DNA of 64,000 nt from an uncultured Polaribacter sp. (GCA_943788865.1 CALSRX010000004.1:124001-188000), one strand, 5' to 3'. Shown: positions 36,738 to 45,608, counted from the first letter of the stretch. Notes: generated from the letters alone by a model not told the origin. Translations and numbers: made by a program.

Positions 36738-36801
36738 TTTAGATAAAGCAAGAGTTAATCAAGACCCATTTCTTTGCTATAGAAATAATTAAAAACAAAC
36801 A

Positions 36802-37914
36802 ATGAAAAAAACATTTTTATCGATTTTAGCAATTGCAGCAATTGCTTTTACAAGCTGTACAATTTCTAATGAAGAACCAACAACAGGTTTTCAGGCAGAT
36901 GCGGCAAACTTTAAAGGAAACATTACACAAGGTACAGTTACTTTAAATGCCAGCTTAGAATACAATTTAACAGGAGCATTGGTAGTTCAAGAGGGAGCTA
37001 AATTAATAATACCAGCAGGAACAGTAATCAAAGCATCTGGAGGAACTAGTTCATACATAGCTGTAGCTCAAGGAGCACAGATTTATATTGACGGAACGGC
37101 AGCTAATCCAGTTGTAATGACTTCTTCTAAAGCCAATCCTGCTTCTGGTGATTGGGGTGGATTTGTAATCTGCGGGAAAGCACCTACAAACAAAGGAACA
37201 ACAGCAACTGCAGAGGTTTCTGATTTAACCTATGGAGGAACAATAGCAAATGACAACTCTGGTTCTATTAGATACTTAAGAGTAGAGTACACAGGAGCAA
37301 CTTTTAACGGCTCTAAAGAGTTTAATGGCGTATCATTATTTGGTGTTGGTTCTGGAACTACTTTTGAATATGTGCAATCTTATAAAGGAGGCGATGACGG
37401 ATTAGAATTTTTTGGCGGAACAGTAAATGCTAAATATATTGTTTCTGTTAATTCTGAAGATGATTCTGTTGATTTTGCAGATGGATTTACAGGTTCAATT
37501 GAGAATGTTTACATCAAAGGTGTAACGAAAGCTGGATTTGAAGGGTCAAATAACGGAGACGACGGTAATGCAACGCCTGTTACAAATGTAACCATAAAGA
37601 ATGCTTCAATTGTTCTTGGTGGTTTAACAGGATCGGAAGGAGCTATCTATTACAAAGAGGGTGGAGGTAAAATTACCTACCAAAATATTTATGTAGACGG
37701 TTTAGGATTAGGGGTAAAAGTAAAGAGCACAGATACAGCTGCAAATGCAAGAATTACTGCAGGAGATTTAATTGTAAACCCTATACAGTTTGTTAATAAG
37801 CCAACAGGGTTTGATTATGGTGTACAAAGTGTGATCACTGAATTAAATAATTCAGGTGCAGGTTCTGGATCTGCAACTCCAACTTGGGCAGCTGGTTGGA
37901 CAATTGGACTGTAA
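36802..37914 (+). CDS. Beta-helix (pectate-lyase-like repeat) surface lipoprotein
   Basis: A 370-residue lipoprotein: signal peptide MKKTFLSILAIAAIAFTSC with a lipobox cysteine near residue 19. The mature part is built of short glycine- and valine-rich turns (LNASLEYNLTGALVVQEGAK, LIIPAGTVIKASGG, YIAVAQGAQIYIDGTAANPV, IRYLRVEYTGATFNGSKEFN), the pattern of right-handed parallel beta-helices. I see no polysaccharide-lyase active site. It has its own candidate Pho-type repeats and a terminator, next to the TonB receptor; in other Bacteroidota genomes I recall similar proteins beside such receptors. A surface binding or accessory role for the receptor is a reasonable inference. Confidence 0.75.
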   Translation: MKKTFLSILAIAAIAFTSCTISNEEPTTGFQADAANFKGNITQGTVTLNASLEYNLTGALVVQEGAKLIIPAGTVIKASGGTSSYIAVAQGAQIYIDGTAANPVVMTSSKANPASGDWGGFVICGKAPTNKGTTATAEVSDLTYGGTIANDNSGSIRYLRVEYTGATFNGSKEFNGVSLFGVGSGTTFEYVQSYKGGDDGLEFFGGTVNAKYIVSVNSEDDSVDFADGFTGSIENVYIKGVTKAGFEGSNNGDDGNATPVTNVTIKNASIVLGGLTGSEGAIYYKEGGGKITYQNIYVDGLGLGVKVKSTDTAANARITAGDLIVNPIQFVNKPTGFDYGVQSVITELNNSGAGSGSATPTWAAGWTIGL

Positions 37915-37933
37915 ATAATACAATTTTTAAATA

Positions 37934-37965
37934 GAAAAAAGCAGGCTTCGGTCTGTTTTTTTGCT
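37934..37965 (+). terminator. Rho-independent terminator with cUUCGg loop
   Basis: A stem GCAGGC / GTCTGT capped by a TTCG tetraloop (37947-37950) is flanked by an A-run and a T7 tract. It ends the TBDT-lipoprotein transcript. Confidence 0.75.
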
Positions 37966-38051
37966 TTAAACCAAGATATTACATTGTTAAAATTTTGCTC
38001 TAACGATAAAAAATAAAATTTATTTTATACCTTTAATCATTATTTATCTAT

Positions 38052-38378
38052 ATGAGAAAACTTTACATTTTAATTTTTGTTTTTTGCACTTGTTTTGTTT
38101 CGTTGTCTAGCGGGCAATCAAACAAAGTGAACGCAAAAAATATTGTTAATTTTTCTGCTTTTCCAAATCCTGTTAAACAAGGAGCATTAACCATAAAAAC
38201 ATTTACGACTGAAGAAAAAGAAGTAACGATATACAATGTTTTAGGTAAAAAGGTGTTTACTCAAAAATTTTCAGGATTTACTAAACAATTAGATTTGACT
38301 CAGATTCATTCTGGAATTTATATTATGAAGGTTCTAGAAGGAGATAAAGTAGCTACTAAAAAGCTAGTAATTAAGTAA
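38052..38378 (+). CDS. Small secreted protein made of a T9SS type A sorting domain only
   Basis: A 108-residue protein. Residues 1-22 (MRKLYILIFVFCTCFVSLSS) form a signal peptide and nearly all the rest is a type A T9SS C-terminal domain: VNFSAFPNPVKQGALTIKTF, VTIYNVLGKKVFTQKF, LDLTQIHSGIYIMKVLEGDK and VATKKLVIK. These domains normally sit at the end of large secreted enzymes or adhesins and direct them through type IX secretion. Here there is no cargo domain before it. It may be a true mini-protein or the leftover of a larger gene. It follows the phosphate-type locus and has its own terminator. Confidence 0.8.
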   Translation: MRKLYILIFVFCTCFVSLSSGQSNKVNAKNIVNFSAFPNPVKQGALTIKTFTTEEKEVTIYNVLGKKVFTQKFSGFTKQLDLTQIHSGIYIMKVLEGDKVATKKLVIK

Positions 38379-38401
38379 TTTCTCTAATACAATCAATATA
38401 G

Positions 38402-38428
38402 AAACCTCGAATTTTCGAGGTTTTGTTA
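38402..38428 (+). terminator. Rho-independent terminator
   Basis: A ten-bp perfect stem (AAACCTCGAA 38402-38411 with TTCGAGGTTT 38414-38423) and a following T-rich tract, 23 bp after the sorting-domain gene. Confidence 0.75.
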
Positions 38429-38461
38429 TTTTTACTAACTTCACAAGAAAAATTTACTGCT

Positions 38462-39178
38462 ATGAATTTACATTTAAAACTAGAAAACATTTTGTTTCTA
38501 GACATAGAAACTGTTCCGCAAGAAGCTTCTTGGGACAACGTTTCTGAAAACACAAAACACCTTTTTGAACAGAAAACAGCATATCAACGTAAAGAAGAGA
38601 TTGCTGTTGAAGACTTCTACGAACGAGCTGGAATTTGGGCTGAGTTTGGTAAAATAATTTGTATTTCGGTTGGCTATTTTGTAACTCAAAAGAACGAAAA
38701 ACAATTGCGAGTAAAGTCGTTTTTTGGAGATGATGAAAAAGAAATTTTAGAGGGTTTTAAAAACCTTTTAGATTCACATTTTAATAGAAATGAACATGTC
38801 TTGTGCGCACACAATGGAAAAGAATTTGATTTTCCATATATCGCGAGAAGAATGATTATACATAGAATTGAATTGCCAAATAAACTAAATCTTTTTGGTA
38901 AAAAACCTTGGGAAATTCCACATTTAGACACGATGGAATTATGGAAATTTGGAGATTACAAGCATTATACTTCCCTAAAATTATTAACGTCAATTTTAGG
39001 AATACCATCGCCAAAAGATGATATAGACGGTAGTGAAGTTGCAAAAGTGTATTATGAAGAGAAAAATTTAGACAGAATTGTAACCTATTGCGAAAAAGAC
39101 ACCATTGCTGTTGCTCAACTTTTGCTGCGATTTAATAATGAAGAATTATTAGAAGAATTTCATATAGTAAGAGCTTAA
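38462..39178 (+). CDS. 3'-5' exonuclease, DnaQ-like (PolB-exonuclease-related)
   Basis: About 238 residues from the ATG at 38462 (MNLHLKLENILFLDIETVPQ). The three exonuclease motifs are clear: Exo I FLDIETVP (two acidic residues), Exo II HNGKEFDFPYIARRM, and Exo III CEKDTIAVAQLLLRF. It fits the predicted 3'-5' exonuclease family related to the proofreading domain of DNA polymerase B (PF10108 type), found as free-standing proteins. A role in DNA repair or turnover is likely but undefined. Its stop abuts the convergent ABC-F gene. Confidence 0.88.
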   Translation: MNLHLKLENILFLDIETVPQEASWDNVSENTKHLFEQKTAYQRKEEIAVEDFYERAGIWAEFGKIICISVGYFVTQKNEKQLRVKSFFGDDEKEILEGFKNLLDSHFNRNEHVLCAHNGKEFDFPYIARRMIIHRIELPNKLNLFGKKPWEIPHLDTMELWKFGDYKHYTSLKLLTSILGIPSPKDDIDGSEVAKVYYEEKNLDRIVTYCEKDTIAVAQLLLRFNNEELLEEFHIVRA

Positions 39179-41047
39179 TTAGCCTTCTAATTTCATAGAA
39201 AGTTCTAACCAACGTTCTTCTTTTTGTTCTAAACTAGAAATGATTTGTTGCAATTCTTGTGATTTCTTGTTGATGTCTTCTGGTGAAATTTCATTATTCG
39301 CAAATTGATGTTCTATCTTAATTTTCTTGTTTTCTAGTTTAGCGATATCAGTTTCTAGCAAGCCAAATTCTCTATTTTCATTAAAGCTATGCTTCCCTTT
39401 TGGTTTTGAAACTGCTTTTATGACCTCTTTTTCTGAAACAAGTGTATCCGTTTTTTTCTCTTTGGGTTTAGAATCTTCATAAGCTCTAAAATCTGAATAA
39501 TTTCCTGGAAAATTTTCTACGACCCCATTGCCCCTAAAGACAAAAAGAGAGTCCATAATTTTGTCCATAAAATACCTGTCGTGAGAAACCACTAATAAGT
39601 TTCCGGGAAAATCTAACAAGAAATTTTCTAACACATTTAAGGTAATTACATCTAAATCGTTGGTGGGTTCATCTAAAATTAAAAAATTTGGATTCTGAAT
39701 TAAAACCGCACACAAATACAAGCGCTTTTGCTCACCACCACTTAATTTTTCTACAAAATCGTGTTGTTTTTTTCTATCGAACAAAAAACGTTCTAATAAT
39801 TGCCCAGCTGTAATTTTTCTTCCTTTGGTAAGTGGTATAAACTCTCCAAATTCTTTGATGACTTCAATTACTTTTTGTCCTTCTTTGATAACAATTCCAC
39901 TTTGTGTATAATACCCAAACTTAACGGTTTCACCTAACACAACTTTACCAGCATCAACAGGAATTTTTTGAGTAATCACATTTAAAAAAGATGATTTTCC
40001 TGTCCCGTTTTTCCCAATAATCCCAATGCGTTCTCCTCGTTTAAAAACATATTCAAATCCGTCTAAAATTAAGGTATCATCAAACGATTTTTTAACTTTA
40101 TGAAGCTCTAAAATTTTACTTCCTAAGCGCTCCATGTTTATTTCTAACTGAACTTTATGGTCTTGTCTTCTTTTGTGAGCCTTTTCTTTGATTTCGTAAA
40201 AATCATCTATTCTAGATTTAGATTTTGTGGTTCTCGCTTTTGGCTGACGACGCATCCAATCTAGTTCTTTATTGTAAAGGTTTTTTGCTTTTTCTACAGT
40301 GGTTTGTTCTAAGGCAATTCGCTCTTCTTTCTTCTCTAAATAATACGAGTAATTTCCTTTATACCTGTAAAATTTTCCATGATCTAATTCAACAATTTCA
40401 TTACAAACACGTTCTAAAAAATAACGGTCGTGCGTAACCATAAAAAGGGTTATTTTTTCTTTTGCAAAATAACTTTCTAGCCATTCTATCATTTCTAAAT
40501 CCAAATGATTTGTAGGCTCATCAAGAATTAACAAATCGGGTTTATTAATTAAAATAGTAGCGAGGGCTAATCGTTTTTTTTGCCCTCCAGAAAGGTCAGA
40601 AACTTTCTGACTCAAATCCTCAAATTTCAATTTAGACAAAATTTGTTTGTATTGTGTATCAAAATCCCAAGCATTGTGTTGTTCCATTAGCTCAAAAGCT
40701 TTTTGATAAGCTTCTTCGTTTTCTGGATTTTCAAGAGCTTTATTGTATTGCTCAATAACCTGCAACGTTTTGTTTTCTGAAGAAAAAACAATTTCTTTAA
40801 TGGTAAGATTAAGATCTAATATATCGTTTTGTGCCAAGTATGAAATCTGAATTCCTTTTCTGCTAATTACTTGCCCTGTATCAGGAACATCCAAGCCAGC
40901 AATAATATTTAAAATAGATGTTTTTCCGCTACCATTTTTAGCAACAAAAGCTATTTTTTGATCTTTGTTTATCCCAAAAGAAATATCCTCGAAAAGGATT
41001 CTTTCTCCATAAGATTTTGAAATGTTTTCTACTGATAAGTAATTCAC
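39179..41047 (-). CDS. uup: ABC-F family ATPase (Uup-like)
   Basis: A 622-residue soluble protein with two ABC ATPase domains and no membrane segments. Walker A AKNGSGKTS and GKNGTGKSS, signatures LSGGQKKR and LSGGEQKR, and Walker B LLILDEPTNHLDLEM and FLILDEPTNDLDV are all intact. A basic linker with KARTTKSKSRIDDFYEIKEK joins the domains and a C-terminal coiled coil (about 560-622) follows, both as in Uup. ABC-F proteins act on ribosomes or, for Uup, also affect transposon excision and branched DNA. It is not a transporter. Confidence 0.88.
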   Translation of the reverse strand: MNYLSVENISKSYGERILFEDISFGINKDQKIAFVAKNGSGKTSILNIIAGLDVPDTGQVISRKGIQISYLAQNDILDLNLTIKEIVFSSENKTLQVIEQYNKALENPENEEAYQKAFELMEQHNAWDFDTQYKQILSKLKFEDLSQKVSDLSGGQKKRLALATILINKPDLLILDEPTNHLDLEMIEWLESYFAKEKITLFMVTHDRYFLERVCNEIVELDHGKFYRYKGNYSYYLEKKEERIALEQTTVEKAKNLYNKELDWMRRQPKARTTKSKSRIDDFYEIKEKAHKRRQDHKVQLEINMERLGSKILELHKVKKSFDDTLILDGFEYVFKRGERIGIIGKNGTGKSSFLNVITQKIPVDAGKVVLGETVKFGYYTQSGIVIKEGQKVIEVIKEFGEFIPLTKGRKITAGQLLERFLFDRKKQHDFVEKLSGGEQKRLYLCAVLIQNPNFLILDEPTNDLDVITLNVLENFLLDFPGNLLVVSHDRYFMDKIMDSLFVFRGNGVVENFPGNYSDFRAYEDSKPKEKKTDTLVSEKEVIKAVSKPKGKHSFNENREFGLLETDIAKLENKKIKIEHQFANNEISPEDINKKSQELQQIISSLEQKEERWLELSMKLEG

Positions 41048-41164
41048 TTTAAAAAGTTTTCACAAAGAACTTAAAAACAAATCAAACTATAAGAGGTTTT
41101 AGGCAATTTATCTTTTAAGAATTATTATAAATACTATCTTGCAATGTTATTAGTTTTTATTCTG

Positions 41165-42103
41165 ATGAAATTAAGTATTACTTCTCTTTTTTTAATTTTT
41201 TTCTTTTGTAATTCAAGTATTGGATTTTCACAAGATAGCATTCCTAATACGCAAAACTTAAAGGAAGATAATTTCTTGAAATTTCAAGATTATTTTTTTA
41301 AGGCCTTGGCTCAAAAAGCTATTTATAATTATAGGGTTGCTATAGAAAATTTAGAGAAATGCAACGAGCTAAAACCAAAAGATGTTTCGGTGTTATTTGA
41401 GCTTTCAAAAAATTATTTACTGCTAAAACGATTTTTAGAAGCAGAAGAATTTGCAAATCAAGCATTAAAAATTGAACCTAAAAACTACTGGGTTTTACAA
41501 CACTTAGGAAAAATATATCTTACTTCTAACAATATTAAAAGTGCAATTACAGTTCAAGAAAAACTTGTAAAAATCAACCCGAAAGAAAGAGAAAAACTTG
41601 TGTATTTATATTTCCAAAACAATCAACTAGACAAGGCAAAAGAAATCTTAGCAATATTAGAAAACGAAGATCAATTGACACCCGATTTGGAGCAGTTTAA
41701 AAAGCGCTTTTTTAAAAAAGACACAAATAGCAGCACAAAAAAAGCAAACACTTTAGAAGACTTAATTATCAAATTTGAATCGGATAAAAGTTTTGAAACG
41801 CTTCGTAAAATAGTAACTTTGCCAACAATCAATACCAAGCAATTGCTTTTTTATACAAATAAAGGCATAGAACTGTTTCCGGCGCAAGCATTTATTTATT
41901 TAATGAATGCAAGAGCTTTAAATAAAAGCAGCAATTACAAAAAAGCCATTGAACAATTAAATAACGGCATTGATTTTGTGATTGATAACAAAAATTTAGA
42001 AGCTGATTTTTATGATGAACTGGCAACTAGTTATACGGGTTTAGGGAATCTAAAAGAAGCAACTAAAAATAAAAACATAGCGTTAACATTACGAAAAAAA
42101 TAA
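41165..42103 (+). CDS. TPR-repeat secreted/periplasmic protein
   Basis: About 312 residues from the ATG at 41165 (MKLSITSLFLIFFFCNSSIG, a signal peptide); the frame opens 7 codons earlier but adds nothing signal-like. Tetratricopeptide repeats cover about residues 45-160 (FFKALAQKAIYNYRVAIENL, AEEFANQALKIEPKNYWVLQ, SAITVQEKLVKINPKEREKL) and a further pair is near 245-305. It probably acts as a scaffold in the envelope. It lies 7 bp before a DUF4292 lipoprotein gene and an EnvC-like gene, a trio I recall from other flavobacteria. Confidence 0.82.
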   Translation: MKLSITSLFLIFFFCNSSIGFSQDSIPNTQNLKEDNFLKFQDYFFKALAQKAIYNYRVAIENLEKCNELKPKDVSVLFELSKNYLLLKRFLEAEEFANQALKIEPKNYWVLQHLGKIYLTSNNIKSAITVQEKLVKINPKEREKLVYLYFQNNQLDKAKEILAILENEDQLTPDLEQFKKRFFKKDTNSSTKKANTLEDLIIKFESDKSFETLRKIVTLPTINTKQLLFYTNKGIELFPAQAFIYLMNARALNKSSNYKKAIEQLNNGIDFVIDNKNLEADFYDELATSYTGLGNLKEATKNKNIALTLRKK

Positions 42104-42110
42104 ATCAAAA

Positions 42111-42884
42111 ATGAAATTTTTAAAAGCTGTATTAATTCTAATGCTGGTATTTACATCGTGTAAATCTAGTAAATCAGCTATTGGAAGTGCAGTTGAACCA
42201 AAGGCTATTTCTGCTAAAAAGATTTCTAACAAACATTTTCAAAACCGGTTTCATAAAAACACGGTAGAAGCTAGACTTAAAGTTGCGTATCAAGACAATA
42301 ATAACAAGCAAAAGTTAAGTGTAAAATTAAGAATAGATAAAGACAAGGTTATTTGGTTAAACGCTACTTATATTGGTGTTATTGTTGCAAGAGCCAGGAT
42401 AACACCAAGTTCGGTTAGTTATTACGAAAAGTTAAACAAAACCTATTTTAAGGGCGATTTTGAGTTGTTAAAAAATATGCTAGGTACTGATGTTAATTTT
42501 TCTCAATTGCAAAATCTCTTATTGGGTCAGGCTATTTTTGATTTGAATGCTCAAAAGTTCAAATCGGTTGTAGATAATGATGCCTATTTATTATTGCCCA
42601 CAGAACAACAAGCCTTGTTTAATATTTTATTTTGGATCAACCCGATACACTTTAAATTAGACAAACAAGAACTCAATAGTGCACTTAAAAACCAAACGCT
42701 TAAAGTTGCCTATAAAAAATACACCAACATTGAAGGAGAAACATTTCCAAAAAATATTGAAATCCGAGCAAAAGGAAATGAAAAGTTTACCAATATAGAT
42801 ATTGAATATAGATCGGTAATTTTTAATAAAATACTTTCTACGCCTTTTAAATTACCTAGCGGATATAAACAAGTTGTCTTTTAA
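42111..42884 (+). CDS. DUF4292 lipoprotein
   Basis: A 257-residue protein with a lipoprotein signal peptide (KAVLILMLVFTSCKSSKSAI, cysteine near residue 17). The body is a beta-rich fold with KLSVKLRIDKDKVIWLNATY, GVIVARARITPSSVSYYEKL and LKNMLGTDVNFSQLQNLLLG, the pattern of DUF4292, which is distantly like LolA/LolB lipoprotein-carrier folds. Function is unknown. It shares one base with the next gene (TAATG), implying coupled translation with the EnvC-like protein. Confidence 0.82.
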   Translation: MKFLKAVLILMLVFTSCKSSKSAIGSAVEPKAISAKKISNKHFQNRFHKNTVEARLKVAYQDNNNKQKLSVKLRIDKDKVIWLNATYIGVIVARARITPSSVSYYEKLNKTYFKGDFELLKNMLGTDVNFSQLQNLLLGQAIFDLNAQKFKSVVDNDAYLLLPTEQQALFNILFWINPIHFKLDKQELNSALKNQTLKVAYKKYTNIEGETFPKNIEIRAKGNEKFTNIDIEYRSVIFNKILSTPFKLPSGYKQVVF

Positions 42885-44101
42885 TGAAACGAATTAAACT
42901 TTTCTTCTATATTTTTCTTGTAGCATTGTTTTCTAATATTGCTACTTCTCAGGCTCAAACAAGAAAACAATTAGAAGAGGAAAGAAAAAAATTAAAGCAA
43001 GAAATTTTGAAAGTAAATAAGCTGTTATTTACTGAGCAGAAGAAAGAAAAAAATGCCTTAGATGCTTTAGATGATCTAAACAAAAAAATAGGAACGAGAG
43101 CAGATTATATTAAATCAATAAATAACGAAGCTGCAGTTTTATCTTCAGAAATAAAACAAAACGCAAATGAAATAGCAAAATTAGCTAAACAACTTGCTTC
43201 TTTAAAGAAAGATTATGCAGACATGATTTTTAAATCGTATAAAAGCAAGTTAAAACAAAGTCAGTTATTGTTTTTAATGTCTTCAGAAAGTTTTCAGCAA
43301 GCATATAAGCGCTTGCAATACATGAAACAATACACTTCTTTTCGAAAAAAACAAGGAGAAGAAATTGTTTTACAAACAGATATTATTAAAAAATTAAACG
43401 ATTCACTTTTATTTAAAAAACAAGAAAAAGACACTTTAATAAAGATTGAAACAGAAGAGAAACAAAAAATAGAGCTAGATAAAAAAAACAAAGAACAACT
43501 TGTTTTACAAATAAAAAAGAAAGAAAAAAAATACATTAGAGAGCTAAAAGCGAAGCAAAAAGAAGAAAGTAGATTAGCTGCTCAGATTGATAAAATAATT
43601 AAAGACGCCATTGCAAAGTCTAATGCAAACAAAGGAAACAAAAAAGCAACTGGATTTTCACTAACACCCGAGGCAAAAGCACTTGCTTTGAAGTTTGAAC
43701 AAAACAAAGGGAAATTACCTTGGCCAGTAAAAACCGGATTGGTTGTTAGAAGATTTGGTAAACAATCGCATCCAACATTACAAGGAATTACAATTACAAG
43801 TTCTGGATTGCATATTGCAACAGATAAAGGTGCAACCGCCCAAAGTGTTTTTAATGGGAAAGTGTTGGCAATTCAGGTTTTAACAGGCGGTAAAAAAGCT
43901 GTTTTAATTCAACACGGAAATTATATAACAACCTACAACAATCTAGAAACTTTAACGGTAAATAAAGGAGATGCTGTTACAACCGGACAAGTTTTAGGGA
44001 AAATATTTACCAATAAAGTTACTCGTAAAACAACGTTGATTTTTGTTTTACATAAAGAAACGCAAAGACAAAATCCATCAAGTTGGTTGTTAAAAAGATA
44101 A
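42884..44101 (+). CDS. Murein hydrolase activator, EnvC/M23-like
   Basis: A 405-residue secreted protein: signal peptide (IKLFFYIFLVALFSNIATSQ), a long coiled coil over about residues 25-255, and a C-terminal LytM/M23 domain at about 280-400 (LPWPVKTGLVVRRFGKQSHP, GLHIATDKGATAQSVFNGKV, VLIQHGNYITTYNNLETL). In an active M23 enzyme the zinc ligands are HxxxD and HxH; here the first site reads SGLHIATDKG and the second histidine motif is FVLHKET, so the set looks incomplete, as in EnvC. It would activate amidases at division rather than cut peptidoglycan itself. Confidence 0.87.
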   Translation: MKRIKLFFYIFLVALFSNIATSQAQTRKQLEEERKKLKQEILKVNKLLFTEQKKEKNALDALDDLNKKIGTRADYIKSINNEAAVLSSEIKQNANEIAKLAKQLASLKKDYADMIFKSYKSKLKQSQLLFLMSSESFQQAYKRLQYMKQYTSFRKKQGEEIVLQTDIIKKLNDSLLFKKQEKDTLIKIETEEKQKIELDKKNKEQLVLQIKKKEKKYIRELKAKQKEESRLAAQIDKIIKDAIAKSNANKGNKKATGFSLTPEAKALALKFEQNKGKLPWPVKTGLVVRRFGKQSHPTLQGITITSSGLHIATDKGATAQSVFNGKVLAIQVLTGGKKAVLIQHGNYITTYNNLETLTVNKGDAVTTGQVLGKIFTNKVTRKTTLIFVLHKETQRQNPSSWLLKR

Positions 44102-44102
44102 T

Positions 44103-44612
44103 TTAACTAAACAACGCTTTCAATTCAGTCGCATTGTGAGGGTCCATTTTTCCAGATAAAATTAAACTTAATTGCTTTCTTCTTAAAGCACCATCAAAAC
44201 GTTCTTTTTCTAATGCTGTTTCTGGAATAATTTGAGCTACAGGAACCGGACTTCCAGTTTCATCAACGGCAACAAATGTGTATATTCCTTCATTTGCTCT
44301 AGTTCTTAATCCAGATTCTCTATCTTCAATCCAAACATCTACATAAACCTCCATAGACGATTTAAATGCACGAGAAACTTTAGCCTCTACAGTTACCACG
44401 CTACCAACCGGAACAGCTTTTGCAAAAGAAACATGATTTACCGATGCTGTTACCACAATTCTCCTAGAGTGGCGACGTGCAGCAATACTACAAGCTCTAT
44501 CCATTCTAGCAAGTAATTCACCTCCAAATAAATTATTTAATGGGTTTGTTTCAGCAGGTAACACCAAATCAGTTAAAATGGTTACAGATTCTTTTGGAGT
44601 TTTTGGGCTCAT
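44103..44612 (-). CDS. Acyl-CoA thioesterase, hotdog fold (YciA/BACH-like)
   Basis: About 169 residues from the ATG at 44612 (MSPKTPKESVTILTDLVLPA); the frame is open back to a TTG at 44618, but the ATG fits better. The single hotdog domain shows ETNPLNNLFGGELLARMDRA, SVNHVSFAKAVPVGSVVTVE and VYVDVWIEDRESGLRTRANE, as in the YciA/acyl-CoA thioester hydrolase family. It cleaves acyl-CoA thioesters in the cytoplasm. It is convergent with the EnvC-like gene (1-bp gap) and has a perfect -7 box at 44638-44645. Confidence 0.88.
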   Translation of the reverse strand: MSPKTPKESVTILTDLVLPAETNPLNNLFGGELLARMDRACSIAARRHSRRIVVTASVNHVSFAKAVPVGSVVTVEAKVSRAFKSSMEVYVDVWIEDRESGLRTRANEGIYTFVAVDETGSPVPVAQIIPETALEKERFDGALRRKQLSLILSGKMDPHNATELKALFS

Positions 44613-44637
44613 CAGCAAAAAGATTTTAAATTTTCCG

Positions 44638-44645
44638 CAAAGATA
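44638..44645 (-). promoter_or_regulatory. -7 box TATCTTTG for the thioesterase gene
   Basis: Perfect TAnnTTTG on the minus strand, 26 bp upstream of the ATG at 44612. Confidence 0.55.
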
Positions 44646-44694
44646 AGTAATAACAAATTAATGTTATTGCGATATTCGTATTATAAAAATCGAT

Positions 44695-45603
44695 TTAGTG
44701 TAATTTCTTTATTAGCAACCAAGCATCTTCAGAATAATTATCTCTAATCTGCTTTAGGTTTTTATAAGCTTCTGTTCTTGTTTCAAAACTTGAAAAACTT
44801 ACTTGGGTTAAACCCCATTTATTTTTTCCAATAATTTCTGCTTTAAAACCTTTTGCTTTTAATTGCTGTAATTTTTTTGCTGCATTTTCTGGAAACTCAA
44901 AAGCGCCAGCAATAATATGAAAGTTTTTTGGTGCTTCTTTTGCAACATTTAATTGAATTGTTGGCAAAGGATCTCCAATCACAAATGTTGCAGATTGAAT
45001 TTTTTTCTCAACATCTAATTGTTGTTTTGCGTAGTGTTCTTTTAGCTGATTTGTTTGAAAACCATTCCAGCCAATTGCACCAACAGTTAAAATAATAGCC
45101 GCTGCAGCTGCATATTTTATAAAATATGATGAAGATTTTTTAGCAATAGTAGGCGTTAATTTTGTAGCCTGTTTTTGGTATTCTACACGTTTCACAGAAG
45201 GAGAACTAAAAGAACTCATTCCGAAAGTTTCTATCAAATAATTTGAATCTGAATTAGGTTCAAATATCAGTTGGTTTTCTTTGTTTAATGACAAACTACC
45301 AACTTTACCCACAACAACAGATTCAGTTTTTAACTGAGCATTCCATTCGTTTACAGTTGCACCAATCTTTTCAGTTGCTTGTTCAAAAGAAATATTTTCT
45401 GATGAAGCAATATGATTTGCTAACAAACCATCATTGTTCTTTAAATGTGGGTTAAATGTAATTTGCTTTGTTGGTGGATAAAAAGTGTGTGAAAAATGAT
45501 TCACTTTTGCTGAAATAGCATTGGTTACAAAACCACCAAAATTAGGAATAATTACGCAATCGTATCTGTATAATAAATCGTTGATGTAGCTAGTTAAAGT
45601 CAT
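44695..45603 (-). CDS. HU-CCDC81 and SPOR domain membrane protein
   Basis: A 302-residue protein. The N-terminal part holds two HU-like modules: 1-60 with YINDLLYRYDCVIIPNFGGF and TFYPPTKQITFNPHLKNNDG, and 65-135 with SVVVGKVGSLSLNKENQLIF, the HU-CCDC81 pattern of Bacteroidota. A single membrane helix lies at about 168-188 (AAAAIILTVGAIGWNGF). The C-terminal SPOR domain at about 225-302 (FHIIAGAFEFPENAAKKLQQ) should bind denuded peptidoglycan at division sites. The topology puts the HU-like part in the cytoplasm and SPOR in the periplasm. It looks monocistronic, with a near-leaderless promoter. Function is unknown. Confidence 0.82.
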   Translation of the reverse strand: MTLTSYINDLLYRYDCVIIPNFGGFVTNAISAKVNHFSHTFYPPTKQITFNPHLKNNDGLLANHIASSENISFEQATEKIGATVNEWNAQLKTESVVVGKVGSLSLNKENQLIFEPNSDSNYLIETFGMSSFSSPSVKRVEYQKQATKLTPTIAKKSSSYFIKYAAAAAIILTVGAIGWNGFQTNQLKEHYAKQQLDVEKKIQSATFVIGDPLPTIQLNVAKEAPKNFHIIAGAFEFPENAAKKLQQLKAKGFKAEIIGKNKWGLTQVSFSSFETRTEAYKNLKQIRDNYSEDAWLLIKKLH

Positions 45604-45608
45604 AAAAA

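Noticed and set aside
33909..37914. SusCD-type polysaccharide utilisation locus
   Set aside because: No SusD-like lipoprotein and no carbohydrate-active enzyme; the lipoprotein is a beta-helix type, and the adjacent regulator is PhoBR rather than a hybrid two-component system or sigma/anti-sigma pair.
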